Source: Sphingomonas sp. BK345 (GTDB taxonomy: Bacteria > Pseudomonadota > Alphaproteobacteria > Sphingomonadales > Sphingomonadaceae). From it: a stretch of 64,000 nucleotides of DNA. The notes under the pieces were generated by a model that was given only the letters and a program-made list of their open reading frames with translations, made no database searches and was not told the origin of the DNA. The DNA is taken from NCBI RefSeq assembly GCF_014193845.1, contig NZ_JACHZX010000005.1:62001-126000 (forward strand), written 5' to 3'. A program made the position numbers and the translations under genes. Of this stretch, positions 33,320 through 41,592 are shown piece after piece. How positions within the stretch are numbered: position 1 is the first letter of the stretch; every line of letters starts with the position of its first letter.

Positions 33320-33517
33320 TTACTTCGCCAGGCTCAGCAGCGCCTTGACCACGGCGTTGAAGAACGAGTCCACCGCCAGGAAGAACAGCGCCAACACCGT
33401 GGTCATCACCACGACCATCACCCCCGTCATCACCGTCTCGCGGCCGGTCGGCCAGACGATCTTGGCGGTCTCGGTGCGGACCTGTCGGATGAACTCGAGC
33501 GGGGTCGTCTTCGCCAC
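33320..33517 (-). CDS. secE: Protein translocase subunit SecE
   Basis: A 65-residue SecE with the conserved amphipathic KTTPLEFIRQVRTETAKIVWP segment and one transmembrane helix (TGVMVVVMTTVLALFFLAVDSFF). This is the short single-helix form usual in alphaproteobacteria. The start is a GTG at 33517 with AAGGG upstream. It is transcribed with nusG, probably from the promoter at 33640-33668. Confidence 0.95.
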   Translation of the reverse strand: MAKTTPLEFIRQVRTETAKIVWPTGRETVMTGVMVVVMTTVLALFFLAVDSFFNAVVKALLSLAK

Positions 33518-33639
33518 GATACTGAGCCCTTGTTGAGCCGTGATAGAATATCCCGGCAGCGACCGGCATGGGCCCACTACCGCTTCCCCGCGAGTGGGAA
33601 GAGCGATGATAGACCGTCCGTGCTGTCGGAAGTGCGAGC

Positions 33640-33668
33640 GGACATAAGTTGGCCGCGGTGAAAAGGCA
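33640..33668 (-). promoter_or_regulatory. Probable secE-nusG promoter
   Basis: On the minus strand, TTGCCT (33668-33663) is followed after exactly 17 bp by TATGTC (33645-33640). It lies about 120 nt upstream of the secE start and just downstream of the terminator of the small exported protein gene. The match to consensus is moderate. Confidence 0.4.
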
Positions 33669-33708
33669 AGCGCGGTGGCGGTATAGGCGTCGCGATCGCT
33701 GCCATGAA

Positions 33709-33743
33709 GAAGGGGCCGGCGCGTCGCGGCACCGACCCCCTTT
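33709..33743 (-). terminator. Terminator of the small exported protein gene
   Basis: On the minus strand AAGGGG...CCCCTT closes a GC-rich inner hairpin and is followed by CTTC. It lies 50 nt past the stop at 33794 and separates that gene from the secE promoter. The T-run is short, so the call is moderate. Confidence 0.45.
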
Positions 33744-33793
33744 TCGCTATCCGTCGCTACTGACGGCGGGTCGCCCCTGGCGACCGCGCCCGA

Positions 33794-34033
33794 TCAGTTG
33801 CTGTCGGAATCGTCGTTGTTGTCGTTGACGATCGCGATCACGCCGATCGCCGCGATACCGGCGGCGATGATGGCGCCGAACACGCCGGCGCCGGCGACCT
33901 GGCTGTCCTTCGACGTCGAGGTCGACGCGCGCGCGCCGGCCACCGACAGGCTGGCGGCGGGGTTCGCGGTGGCGGCGAGCGCCGGAGTGGCGACGAGGCT
34001 CAGCGCAGCGGCGCCGGCGAGAATGGAACGCAT
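33794..34033 (-). CDS. Small exported protein with acidic C-terminus
   Basis: A 79-residue protein. The N-terminal signal peptide ends near TPALA (residue 20). A Ser/Thr-rich spacer follows, then a hydrophobic helix (GVFGAIIAAGIAAIGVIAIV) and an Asp/Asn-rich end (NDNNDDSDSN). The ATG at 34033 has AAGGGAG upstream. A perfect palindrome lies at 34054-34065 and a possible TTCGCA-N17-CTATAC promoter just upstream of it. The gene lies between tRNA-Trp and secE. I know this type of small sphingomonad membrane protein only as a hypothetical. Confidence 0.75.
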   Translation of the reverse strand: MRSILAGAAALSLVATPALAATANPAASLSVAGARASTSTSKDSQVAGAGVFGAIIAAGIAAIGVIAIVNDNNDDSDSN

Positions 34034-34053
34034 ATGGCTACTCCCTTGGTGAT

Positions 34054-34065
34054 TGACGTACGTCA
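34054..34065. promoter_or_regulatory. Perfect 12-bp palindrome upstream of the small exported protein
   Basis: TGACGTACGTCA lies 21 nt upstream of the ATG at 34033, just downstream of the predicted CTATAC -10 box. Its symmetry and position suit a repressor site, but nothing else supports it. Confidence 0.3.
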
Positions 34066-34138
34066 GAGGTATAGGGCTATTACGCCGCGCTTGCGAACGC
34101 GCAAGCCGGAGAATCTATCCTTCGCCACCGTTCTGGGT

Positions 34139-34214
34139 TGGCAGGAGTGGAGGGACTCGAACCCACGGCCCTCGGTTTTGGAGACCGATGCTCTACCAAC
34201 TGAGCTACACTCCT
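34139..34214 (-). tRNA. tRNA-Trp (anticodon CCA)
   Basis: A 76-nt tRNA with the 3' CCA encoded. Acceptor arms AGGAGTG and CACTCCT pair, the D-arm reads GCTCAGTTGGTAGAGC, the anticodon arm is TCGGT-CTCCAAA-ACCGA with anticodon CCA, and the T-loop TTCGAGT is canonical. Position next to secE-nusG is common for tRNA-Trp in proteobacteria. Confidence 0.97.
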
Positions 34215-34275
34215 GTGCCGCGGCGCTGTTGGACGCCGCGCGCGCATTCGTCAAGGGGCGAGCGCGCCGAAGGTC

Positions 34276-36642
34276 TTAGGCCGCCCGCGTCGCGGCAGGC
34301 GTGGCGTTGGGGCGGCGCACCGCGATCGCCAGCGCGCGCGCCTCGGTCACCGGCAGCGGACGGCCGAAGTAGAAGCCCTGGATGCTGCCGCACCCCAGTT
34401 CCCGCGCCAGCCGCAGCTCGGCCTCGGTCTCCACCCCTTCCGCGGTGGTGGCCATGCCCATGCTCTGCGCCATCGCCACCACCGCGCGGATGATCGCGAT
34501 CGCCTCGGCGGTGCCGCGCGACGCCGCCTGGACGAAGCTGCGGTCGATCTTGATCGAGGAGAAGCGGGTCGCGCTCAGATAACCGAGAGAGGAATAGCCG
34601 GTGCCGAAATCGTCGAGGCTGAGCCCCACGCCGAGATCGAGGATCTGCTTGAGCAGCTTCACCGCGCCGGTGCCCTCGCGCAGGAACACGCTCTCGGTCA
34701 CCTCCAGCTCGAGCCGGCGCGCGGGCAGGCCGGTGTGCGCCAGCGTGTCGGTGATCACCCCGACGAACTGCGGGTTGTGGAGCTGCTCGGGCGAGACGTT
34801 GACCGCGACGCGCACGTCGTCGGGCCAGCCCGCCGCCTCCGCGCAGGCGGTGCGCAGCACCCACTCGCCGATCGGCGCGATCAGCCGCGCTTCCTCGGCG
34901 ATCGGCACGAACTTGGCCGGCGGGATGTCGCCCAGCTCGGGGTGGCTCCAGCGCAGCAGCGCCTCGAAACCGCGCACCGCACCGCTGCGTGAGTCGACCA
35001 CCGGCTGATAGGCGAGGTGGAGCTCGTCGTTGTCGAGCGCGCGGCGCAGCGCCAGCTCGATCACGCGGCGCTCCTCCGCCTCCAGGTGCAACTGAGGCAC
35101 ATAGGCGTGGTAGACCCCGCCGCCGCGGTCCTTCGAGCGATACAGCGCGAGATCGGCCGAGCGGATCAGCGTCTCCGCGGTGCGGCCGTCGCGCGGCCCG
35201 GTGGCGACGCCCACCGAGGCGCCGATGTAGAGCGTGTGCTGATCGACCTCGTAGGGGCGCGACAGCGTCTCGATGATGGTGTGCGCCAGCCGCTCGAGCC
35301 GGCCGGGGTCGCCCGCGTCGCGCACCACCACAGCGAATTCGTCGCCGCCGAGCCGGCCGATCAGCTCGTTCTCGGTCACCAGCTCGGCGAGCCGCTCGGA
35401 CACGCGGCGCAGCAGGCGGTCGCCAACGGGGTGACCCAGCGTGTCGTTGACCGCCTTGAAGCGGTCGAGGTCGATCATCATGAAGGCACAGCGCGCGCGC
35501 CAGCGCTCCGCCTCGCTCAGCGCGCGGGTGAGCTCCTCGTTGACCGAGAGGCGGTTGGGCAGGCCGGTGAGCGCGTCGAAGCGGGCCATGCGGTTGATCC
35601 GCTCGGCCGAGGCGCGCTGCTCGGTGATGTCCGATACGACGCCGCGGAAGCCGGCGAAGCGGCCCGCCGCGTCGAGCCGCGGCGCGGCGGCGATCTGCCA
35701 CCAGCGCGTCTCGCCGCGCACCGTGACCGGCAGCGCGACGTCGCTGAAGGGCTCGCGCCGCGTCATCTTGTCGGCGATGAGGCGCAGCTCGTCGGGGATG
35801 GCGGCGCTGTCCCAGTCGGCGCCGGCGAGCGACTGGAGCAGCGGCGTGCCCTCGAGCTCCGCGGCGGCGATCCCGCATGCGCGCGCGAAACGCTCGCTCG
35901 CGCCGACGATCCGGCGCGCGGCGTCGGTCTGCCACAGCCAGTCGGCGCCTTCCTCGAAGTCGCGCAGCAGCAGCTGCACCGTCGCCTCGCGTTCGCGCAG
36001 CGCGCTTTCCGCCGCGCCGATCCGCGCCACCGCGCGCGCGCGGGAGAAGATCACGGCCGCGAGCAGCAGCGCGAGTGCGACGACGATGGCCGCCGCGACG
36101 GGCCGGCCGGTGAGCGCGAACGGCGCGGCGGTCGCGGCGGCAGTGCCGGCGACGAGGACCAGCGCCGCGCTCGGCAGGGTCGCGAGCGTCAGCGCGGAAG
36201 CGGTCATCACCGTGGCGAGCAGCAGGTCGAGCGCGTGCGTCACGGGGGGATCGGCCGCGCCGGCGAGGTGCAGCGGGATAACCGCCCAGGCCAGCGCCAG
36301 CGCCGCCGCGGCGGCGCCCGCGCTGGCGAGCGGCAGCGGCGCCTCGGGCTCGGCGCGCGCGACGAGAAGGCGGGTGAGCGTCGCCGCTGCCACCGCCACC
36401 GCCGCGCCCCAGGTGATCAGCCAGGGCAGCGCCGCCGTGTGGCGCAGCAGCGCCATCGCCACGCCGGCGCCGAGCAGATGCGCGGCGAGCAGCGCGGGCG
36501 CGAGTCGACGCGCCGCTGCCCGCTTCTCCGCCCGCTCCACCGTCACCTCGCGGTGGCCGGCGGTGCGCTCGGCGCTACGACGCAGGCCGAGGCGCGCGCG
36601 GATCGGCACGGATGCCGATAGGGGGTGGGGATCGCGTGTCAC
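34276..36642 (-). CDS. Membrane-bound PAS-GGDEF-EAL cyclic-di-GMP enzyme
   Basis: The 788-residue protein has about six transmembrane segments in residues 45-200. A PAS domain follows at about 225-340 (FEEGADWLWQTDAARRIVGAS). The diguanylate cyclase domain has an intact GGDEF near residue 431, and the phosphodiesterase domain has an intact EAL near residue 559 and the DDFGTGYSSL loop. Both active-site motifs are complete, so it may make and break cyclic-di-GMP, with one activity dominating. The start is a GTG at 36642; several internal starts are possible. It is a single gene 61 nt from the tRNA-Trp. Confidence 0.9.
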   Translation of the reverse strand: MTRDPHPLSASVPIRARLGLRRSAERTAGHREVTVERAEKRAAARRLAPALLAAHLLGAGVAMALLRHTAALPWLITWGAAVAVAAATLTRLLVARAEPEAPLPLASAGAAAAALALAWAVIPLHLAGAADPPVTHALDLLLATVMTASALTLATLPSAALVLVAGTAAATAAPFALTGRPVAAAIVVALALLLAAVIFSRARAVARIGAAESALREREATVQLLLRDFEEGADWLWQTDAARRIVGASERFARACGIAAAELEGTPLLQSLAGADWDSAAIPDELRLIADKMTRREPFSDVALPVTVRGETRWWQIAAAPRLDAAGRFAGFRGVVSDITEQRASAERINRMARFDALTGLPNRLSVNEELTRALSEAERWRARCAFMMIDLDRFKAVNDTLGHPVGDRLLRRVSERLAELVTENELIGRLGGDEFAVVVRDAGDPGRLERLAHTIIETLSRPYEVDQHTLYIGASVGVATGPRDGRTAETLIRSADLALYRSKDRGGGVYHAYVPQLHLEAEERRVIELALRRALDNDELHLAYQPVVDSRSGAVRGFEALLRWSHPELGDIPPAKFVPIAEEARLIAPIGEWVLRTACAEAAGWPDDVRVAVNVSPEQLHNPQFVGVITDTLAHTGLPARRLELEVTESVFLREGTGAVKLLKQILDLGVGLSLDDFGTGYSSLGYLSATRFSSIKIDRSFVQAASRGTAEAIAIIRAVVAMAQSMGMATTAEGVETEAELRLARELGCGSIQGFYFGRPLPVTEARALAIAVRRPNATPAATRAA

Positions 36643-36865
36643 GCCCGAGCCTTAGCGGCATCGTCGTTGACGAAGCGTTGCTGCCGGCAAGAACATGCCA
36701 GAGCGTCGGCACCGGATTGCCGGAGACAAGGCCGGCGTTGTCAGTCGCTTGCGCGCCGAGGCGGTGTCCGTGCTGGAGAAAACGTCCGGAATGGACGAAG
36801 AATCATCGCGCCTCACCCGCCACGGGCGGGGCCGGCGTGCCCGCAGCCGGGCGCCGGGCCGCGCC

Positions 36866-38617
36866 TCAGGCGGCGAGGTCGTAGGGCTTGATCTCGCCGG
36901 CGAGATACAGGTTCCGCGCCTTGGCGCGGCTGAGCTTGCCCGAGCTGGTGCGCGGCAGCGTGCGCGGGGGGATCAGCTCAACGACGCAGTTCATGCCGGT
37001 GACCGAGCGGACGCGGTCGCGGATCTCGTCGCGCAGCCGCACGCGCTCGATCTCGTCCGAGCTGCGGCACTGCACCAGCACCGCGGGAGTCTCCTCGCCG
37101 CCGGGCGTGGTGATCGCGAAGGCGGCGATGTCGCCGGCCTTGAACCCGGGCAGCTGCTCCACCGCCCATTCGATGTCCTGCGGCCAGTGGTTGCGCCCGT
37201 TGATAATGATCATGTCCTTGGCGCGGCCGACGATGAAGATGTAGCCGCCGGACATATAGCCCATGTCGCCGGTGTCGAGCCAGCCGTCGATCAGGCACGC
37301 ATCGGTGGCGCCGGGATCGCGGAAATAGCCGACCATCACGCTCGGCCCGCGGCACCACACCTTGCCGATCGCTCCGTCGGGCAGCGGCGTGCCGTCCTCC
37401 TCGCGCACCTCGACTTCCATGTCGCGCACCGGCTTGCCGCAATTGACGATCGCGCGGTAGCGCTGCGGCCGGTCCTCGCCGTGCTGCATGCCCGAGAGCT
37501 CGGTTTCCTCGACCAGCTCGACCCGGATGCCCTCGCCCGGCGGCATCAGCGACACCGCCAGCGTCGCCTCGGCGAGGCCGTAGCTCGGCAGGAAGGCGGT
37601 TGCCTGGAAGCCCGCGTCGGCGAAGGCGTCGACGAAGGCCTGCATGACGTCGGGCCGGATCATGTCGGCGCCGTTGCCGGCGACGCGCCAGCGTGACAGA
37701 TCGAAACGATCCGACGCCTTGGTCTGGCTGGAGATGCGGCGCGCGCAGATATCATAGCCGAAGGTCGGCGAGTAGCTCAGCGAGGTGCCAGGGTTGCGGC
37801 TGATCAGGTCGAGCCACGACAGCGGGCGGCGCGCGAAATCCTCGGTCTTGAGATAGTCGGTCGAGACCTGGTTGGCGACCGGCGAGAGGAAGCAGCCGAC
37901 CAGCCCCATGTCGTGGTACCACGGCAGCCACGAGACGCAGCGGTCGGTCTCGATGATCTGCACGCCGTGCGCGTGCGCGGCGAGGTTGCTCAGCAGCGCG
38001 CGATGCGTGATCGCCACGCCGTGAGGGAAACGCGTCGAGCCGCTGGAATATTGCAGGTAGCAGACGTCCTCGGCGGTGCTCGCGGGCAGCGCCGTCTCGG
38101 GCCCGGGCTGGGTGGCGAACTCGACCCAGTCGATCCCGCGCACGTCCGACGCCTCGGCCGCCGCGCCCGCCATTTGCGCGAGCTCGGGCGGGAAGACGAG
38201 CATGACGGGATCGCAGCTGGCGAGCTGGACGCGCAGCTGGTCGATGTAGGAATCGCGCCCGCCGAACGAGGTCGGCAGCGGGAGCGGGACCGGCCAGGCG
38301 CCCGCGAGCACCGCGCCGAAGAAGAGCGCGGCGAACTCGGCGCTGGTCTCCGCCACCAGCGCGACGCGGTCGCCGGGGGCGACACCCGCCGCGATCAGGC
38401 GATAGGCGCAGGCGCGCGCGTCGTCGCGCAGCGCGGTGAAGCCGTAGGCGCGCACCAGCGTGCCGCGCGCGTCATGGAAGTTGAGTCCGCGGCCGCCCCG
38501 CGCGGCATAGTCGAGCGCCTCGCCCAGCGTCGCGAAATCGGCGAAGCGGCGCGGCAGCGGGTCGGCCGTCGGCGTCGGTCGCGTCTGGGGGGCAGTCGGG
38601 GCGATGTCGGTCGTCAT
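36866..38617 (-). CDS. Fatty acyl-AMP ligase
   Basis: A 583-residue adenylate-forming enzyme of the fatty acyl-AMP ligase type, which activates fatty acids as acyl-adenylates and hands them to an acyl carrier protein or synthase. The P-loop is YLQYSSGSTRFPHGVAITH, and YGLAEATLAVS, GWLDTGDMGYMSGG and the C-terminal hinge GRAKDMIIINGRNHWPQDIE follow. The GRNHYPQDIE-like hinge and the FPPELAQ region are typical of FAALs rather than acyl-CoA ligases. ATG 38617 has AGGAACACAGG upstream. It is an orphan: no polyketide synthase, acyl carrier protein or sphingolipid gene is next to it. Confidence 0.85.
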   Translation of the reverse strand: MTTDIAPTAPQTRPTPTADPLPRRFADFATLGEALDYAARGGRGLNFHDARGTLVRAYGFTALRDDARACAYRLIAAGVAPGDRVALVAETSAEFAALFFGAVLAGAWPVPLPLPTSFGGRDSYIDQLRVQLASCDPVMLVFPPELAQMAGAAAEASDVRGIDWVEFATQPGPETALPASTAEDVCYLQYSSGSTRFPHGVAITHRALLSNLAAHAHGVQIIETDRCVSWLPWYHDMGLVGCFLSPVANQVSTDYLKTEDFARRPLSWLDLISRNPGTSLSYSPTFGYDICARRISSQTKASDRFDLSRWRVAGNGADMIRPDVMQAFVDAFADAGFQATAFLPSYGLAEATLAVSLMPPGEGIRVELVEETELSGMQHGEDRPQRYRAIVNCGKPVRDMEVEVREEDGTPLPDGAIGKVWCRGPSVMVGYFRDPGATDACLIDGWLDTGDMGYMSGGYIFIVGRAKDMIIINGRNHWPQDIEWAVEQLPGFKAGDIAAFAITTPGGEETPAVLVQCRSSDEIERVRLRDEIRDRVRSVTGMNCVVELIPPRTLPRTSSGKLSRAKARNLYLAGEIKPYDLAA

Positions 38618-38717
38618 CCTGTGTTCCTGTCGCAGCGGTCACGCCGGTGCAATAGTTAAGCGGTTAAAGGCGTACTTTGGCCGAGCGTTCAAAATCGGAT
38701 GCCAGTGTGGCACAAAC

Positions 38718-39263
38718 ATGGCCGTGTCGCTGCCCCAATCACCCAAGGCCTCGCGCCGCCGCCCGCCGCCGCTCGACCATGCGGCGCTCGAACGGCTCGC
38801 GCTCCGCTACGTCGAGCGGTTCGCGACCACGCGCGGGAAGCTCAGCGCCTATCTCGCGCGCAAGATCCGCGAGCGCGGCTGGGACGGGGAGCCCGCCGAC
38901 CCGGACGGCATCGCGGAGCGGATGGCGACGCTCGGCTATGTCGACGACCGCGGCTTCGCCGAGCAGAAAGGCGCCGCATTGGGTCGGCGCGGCTATGGCG
39001 CGCGCCGTGTCGCCGAGACGCTGCGCGCTGCCGGGCTCGACGCCGAGGACGCCGCGCCCGTGCTGGCGCAGGCGCGGGCGGCGGCACTGAAGAGCGCGCT
39101 GCGGCTCGCGCGGCGCAAGCGGATCGGGCCGTTCGCCGACGCGCCGGTCGACGCGGCGCAGCGCGCACGCCAGTTCGGCCAGTTGCTGCGAGCCGGCCAC
39201 GCGCCGCCGTTGGCGCGACGCATCGTCGAGGCCGAACCCGGCGCGATTCTGGACGAGGAATGA
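38718..39263 (+). CDS. recX: RecX-family regulatory protein
   Basis: A 181-residue RecX-like protein, a family that modulates RecA filaments. The helical repeats are visible as ALERLALRYVERFATTRGKLSAYLARKIRERGW, MATLGYVDDRGFAEQ and RRGYGARRVAETLRAAG. The Arg/Ala-rich composition and length fit the alphaproteobacterial form. ATG 38718 is chosen; the frame extends upstream without family similarity. recA is not adjacent. It is divergent from the fatty acyl-AMP ligase gene. Confidence 0.8.
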   Translation: MAVSLPQSPKASRRRPPPLDHAALERLALRYVERFATTRGKLSAYLARKIRERGWDGEPADPDGIAERMATLGYVDDRGFAEQKGAALGRRGYGARRVAETLRAAGLDAEDAAPVLAQARAAALKSALRLARRKRIGPFADAPVDAAQRARQFGQLLRAGHAPPLARRIVEAEPGAILDEE

Positions 39264-39354
39264 ACGATCGGCGCTTGCCAAGCTTCATTGTGCAGTGCAC
39301 CGATAGACGGGCGTTAACGCTGCGACACGGCGAAGAAGGGGACGACGACGCGAC

Positions 39355-39927
39355 GTGCGAGACGAGGCTTCCGCTACCGCCGGCGATCCGCACGATCCGG
39401 CCGGACTGCCGACGGCTGACGCCGATTCGGTAGCGGTATCAGGCGTTCTCAAGTGGTTCGACGCGACGCGCGGGTTCGGCTTCATCGTCGCGGACGATCC
39501 CGCGATGGGTGATATCCTGCTTCATTTCAGCGTCCTCCAGGCGTTCGGCCGGCGCACGCTGCCCGAAGGGGCGCGGGTCAGCGGCACCGCGATGCGGGGG
39601 CAGCGCGGCTGGCAGGCGGTGACGATCGCGGAGATCGATCTCAGCGTCGCGCTCGAGACGATGCGCGACCGCGACCGCGCGCGCGTCGACCCGAACGCGC
39701 TCACCGCCGAGGCAGGCGAGTGGGAGGAGGTCACGGTCAAGTGGTTCAATCGAATCAAGGGCTACGGCTTCCTGGTCTCGGGCGGGCGGCCGGGCGACAT
39801 CTTCGTCCACATGGAGACGCTGCGCCGTGCCGGCGTCGCCGAGGCGCAGCCCGACCAGCGCCTGCGCGCCCGCATCATCCAGGGGCGCAAGGGGCCGCTG
39901 GCGGTCGCGGTGGCGGTGGTCGAGTGA
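39355..39927 (+). CDS. Double cold-shock-domain protein
   Basis: A 190-residue protein with two cold-shock domains. The first, at about residues 27-92, starts [19 protein letters not shown]. The second, at about 123-188, contains [17 protein letters not shown] and DIFVHMETL. Both have RNP1-like GFGFIV/GYGFLV motifs that bind single-stranded nucleic acid. A charged helix links them. Two-domain forms are common in alphaproteobacteria. GTG 39355 is the most likely start. Its stop overlaps the start of the DUF192 gene (GTGA), so the pair is probably co-translated. Confidence 0.9.
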   Translation: MRDEASATAGDPHDPAGLPTADADSVAVSGVLKWFDATRGFGFIVADDPAMGDILLHFSVLQAFGRRTLPEGARVSGTAMRGQRGWQAVTIAEIDLSVALETMRDRDRARVDPNALTAEAGEWEEVTVKWFNRIKGYGFLVSGGRPGDIFVHMETLRRAGVAEAQPDQRLRARIIQGRKGPLAVAVAVVE

Positions 39928-40427
39928 GCCGCGCCGCGCTGCCGCTGGCCTTGGCGCTGCTGCTCGCCGCCTGCGGGCGCGGTGCCCCAGAGGCGGCACC
40001 ATCGGCCTCGCCCTCCGCCATGACGAGCGAGACGACCGATGCGCAGCGCCGCACGATACCGGTGACGATCGAGAGCGGCGGCAAGCGCCACACCTTCCGC
40101 GCCGAGGTCGCCGAGACCGCGGCGCAGCAGGCGCAGGGCCTGATGTTCCGCACCGACCTGCAGCCCGACGACGCGATGCTGTTCGCGCCCTATCCCGCCG
40201 GCGGCGGCGCGCCGCAGGTGGCGGAGTTCTGGATGAAGAACACGCCGCTGTCGCTCGACATCGTCTTCATCCGCGCCGACCACAGCATCGCCGCGATCGC
40301 GCCGAGCACGACCCCGCTGTCGGAGGCGAAGGTGAGCTCGGGCGAGCCCGTCGCCGCGGTGCTCGAGCTGGTCGGCGGCCGCGCCGCCGCGCTCGGGATC
40401 GCCGTGGGCGACCGGGTGAGCTGGTAA
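39924..40427 (+). CDS. DUF192 lipoprotein
   Basis: A 167-residue DUF192 protein. The N-terminus has a lipobox (LLLAAC) for lipid attachment, and an Ala/Ser/Pro-rich spacer follows. The domain contains VEVAETA-like [33 protein letters not shown] and [18 protein letters not shown]. The family function is unknown. The GTG start overlaps the stop of the cold-shock gene. Confidence 0.88.
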   Translation: MSRAALPLALALLLAACGRGAPEAAPSASPSAMTSETTDAQRRTIPVTIESGGKRHTFRAEVAETAAQQAQGLMFRTDLQPDDAMLFAPYPAGGGAPQVAEFWMKNTPLSLDIVFIRADHSIAAIAPSTTPLSEAKVSSGEPVAAVLELVGGRAAALGIAVGDRVSW

Positions 40428-40436
40428 CTCTCTCAA

Positions 40437-40459
40437 CCCCTCCCCGCGAGCGGGGAGGG
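40437..40459 (+). terminator. GC-rich hairpin after the DUF192 gene
   Basis: CCCTCCCC and GGGGAGGG pair around GCGAGC, 10 nt past the DUF192 stop. It could end that transcript but lacks a T-run. Its sequence matches the outer hairpin of repeat family D (53176, 56018, 61961), so it may be a remnant of that element. Confidence 0.4.
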
Positions 40460-40543
40460 TGGGCTTTGACTCACCTGCTGCACATCTGCCGGACGCTGCC
40501 AGGCATTGAACCGCGCCCGCGGGGCGGGTAAGCGCGGGGCACC

Positions 40544-40936
40544 ATGGGCATCAACCTCAATCCCTTCACCTGGTGGAACGGCGCCAGCTGGGGCACCATC
40601 CTCGGGCTGCGCGGCAAGCGCCAGGTCGGCGAGGACTCGCTCGGCAACACCTATTGGGTGGGTGGCCGCGACACCGCGGGCAACCCACGCCGCTGGGTGA
40701 TCTACGCCGGCGCCAACGACGCCAGCCGCGTCCCGCCGGAGTGGTTCAGCTGGCTGCACCATCAGGTGGACGGCACGCCCGACCAGAACCTGCCGCCGCC
40801 GCGGCAGTGGCAGAAGCCGGCAGTGCCCAATCTCACCGGCACGGCGCTCGCCTATCGCCCCCAGGGCGCGCTGGAGAAGGGCGGCCATCGCGCCTCCGCC
40901 ACCGGCGACTATGAGGCGTGGAGCCCCGACGCGTGA
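40544..40936 (+). CDS. NADH:ubiquinone oxidoreductase subunit, NDUFA12-like
   Basis: A 130-residue accessory subunit of respiratory complex I of the NDUFA12 (B17.2) family. It has the family core RQVGEDSLGNTYWVGGRD, RRWVIYAGANDASRVPPEWFSWLHHQVD and a Pro-rich end. It acts in complex I assembly or stability at the inner membrane. ATG 40544 is the start. The stop overlaps the DUF2155 gene start (GTGA). The nuo operon is not in this window, which is usual for this gene. Confidence 0.93.
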   Translation: MGINLNPFTWWNGASWGTILGLRGKRQVGEDSLGNTYWVGGRDTAGNPRRWVIYAGANDASRVPPEWFSWLHHQVDGTPDQNLPPPRQWQKPAVPNLTGTALAYRPQGALEKGGHRASATGDYEAWSPDA

Positions 40937-41592
40937 GGCGCGGGCTCGCGCTCGGCGGGCTGTTAGTGGTGGCGGCGGCGGCGGCCTGGGCGGGCCTGGG
41001 ATGGCGCGGCGCACGCCACGGCGACTCGCCGGCCGTGAGCACCGCGCTGCCCGCGCCCGTCGGCGCGCCCGCGCCGCGCGCCTCGGACGAGGTGTCGCTC
41101 GATTCGCAGGACGATCCGGTCGACCTCGGCGCCACCCCGATGGCGCAGCGCGTCGCGGTGCTGGGCCTGCTCAACAAGCGCAACGGCGTCAGCCGCGACA
41201 TTACGCTCAAGCCCGGTCAGGCGGTGCGCGCAGGCGATGTGATCGTGCGGCTGCGCGCGTGCGAGCAGACCGCGCCGTGGGAGCCCGAGCCGCTCACCGG
41301 CGCCTTCGTGCAGCTCGACGTCCGCGCGGTCGAGGGCGGATGGCGCCGCGCCTTCTCAGGCTGGCTTTACAAGGAGCGGCCCGCCGCCAACGTGGTGATC
41401 CACCCGGTCTATGACGTCTGGACCAAGAGCTGTGCGATGACCTTCCCGGGCACCGCGCCGTCGGCACCCGCCGCGGCATCCAAGGCGCCGAAGGCGCCCG
41501 CACCCGCCGCCTCCGACAGCGCGGCAGGGGATGAGCCCGCCCCTGCCGACGAAGCGGTCGAAGAGAGCGCCGCGCCCAGCAACGCCATATAG
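40933..41592 (+). CDS. DUF2155 exported protein, overlapping aat
   Basis: A 219-residue protein. The N-terminal hydrophobic segment (GLALGGLLVVAAAAAWAGL) is a signal or anchor. The DUF2155 domain includes VAVLGLLNKRNGVSRDITLKPGQAVR, VRLRACEQTAPWEPEPLTGAFVQLDV and VYDVWTKSCAM. After residue 170 a Pro/Ala-rich tail follows. The last 184 nt are antisense to the 3' end of aat. The GTG start overlaps the stop of the NDUFA12 gene. The family function is unknown. Confidence 0.88.
   Translation: MRRGLALGGLLVVAAAAAWAGLGWRGARHGDSPAVSTALPAPVGAPAPRASDEVSLDSQDDPVDLGATPMAQRVAVLGLLNKRNGVSRDITLKPGQAVRAGDVIVRLRACEQTAPWEPEPLTGAFVQLDVRAVEGGWRRAFSGWLYKERPAANVVIHPVYDVWTKSCAMTFPGTAPSAPAAASKAPKAPAPAASDSAAGDEPAPADEAVEESAAPSNAI

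Noticed and set aside
38651..38668. TTAAGCGGTTAA as a CtrA site
   Set aside because: The half-site spacing is only 4 bp.
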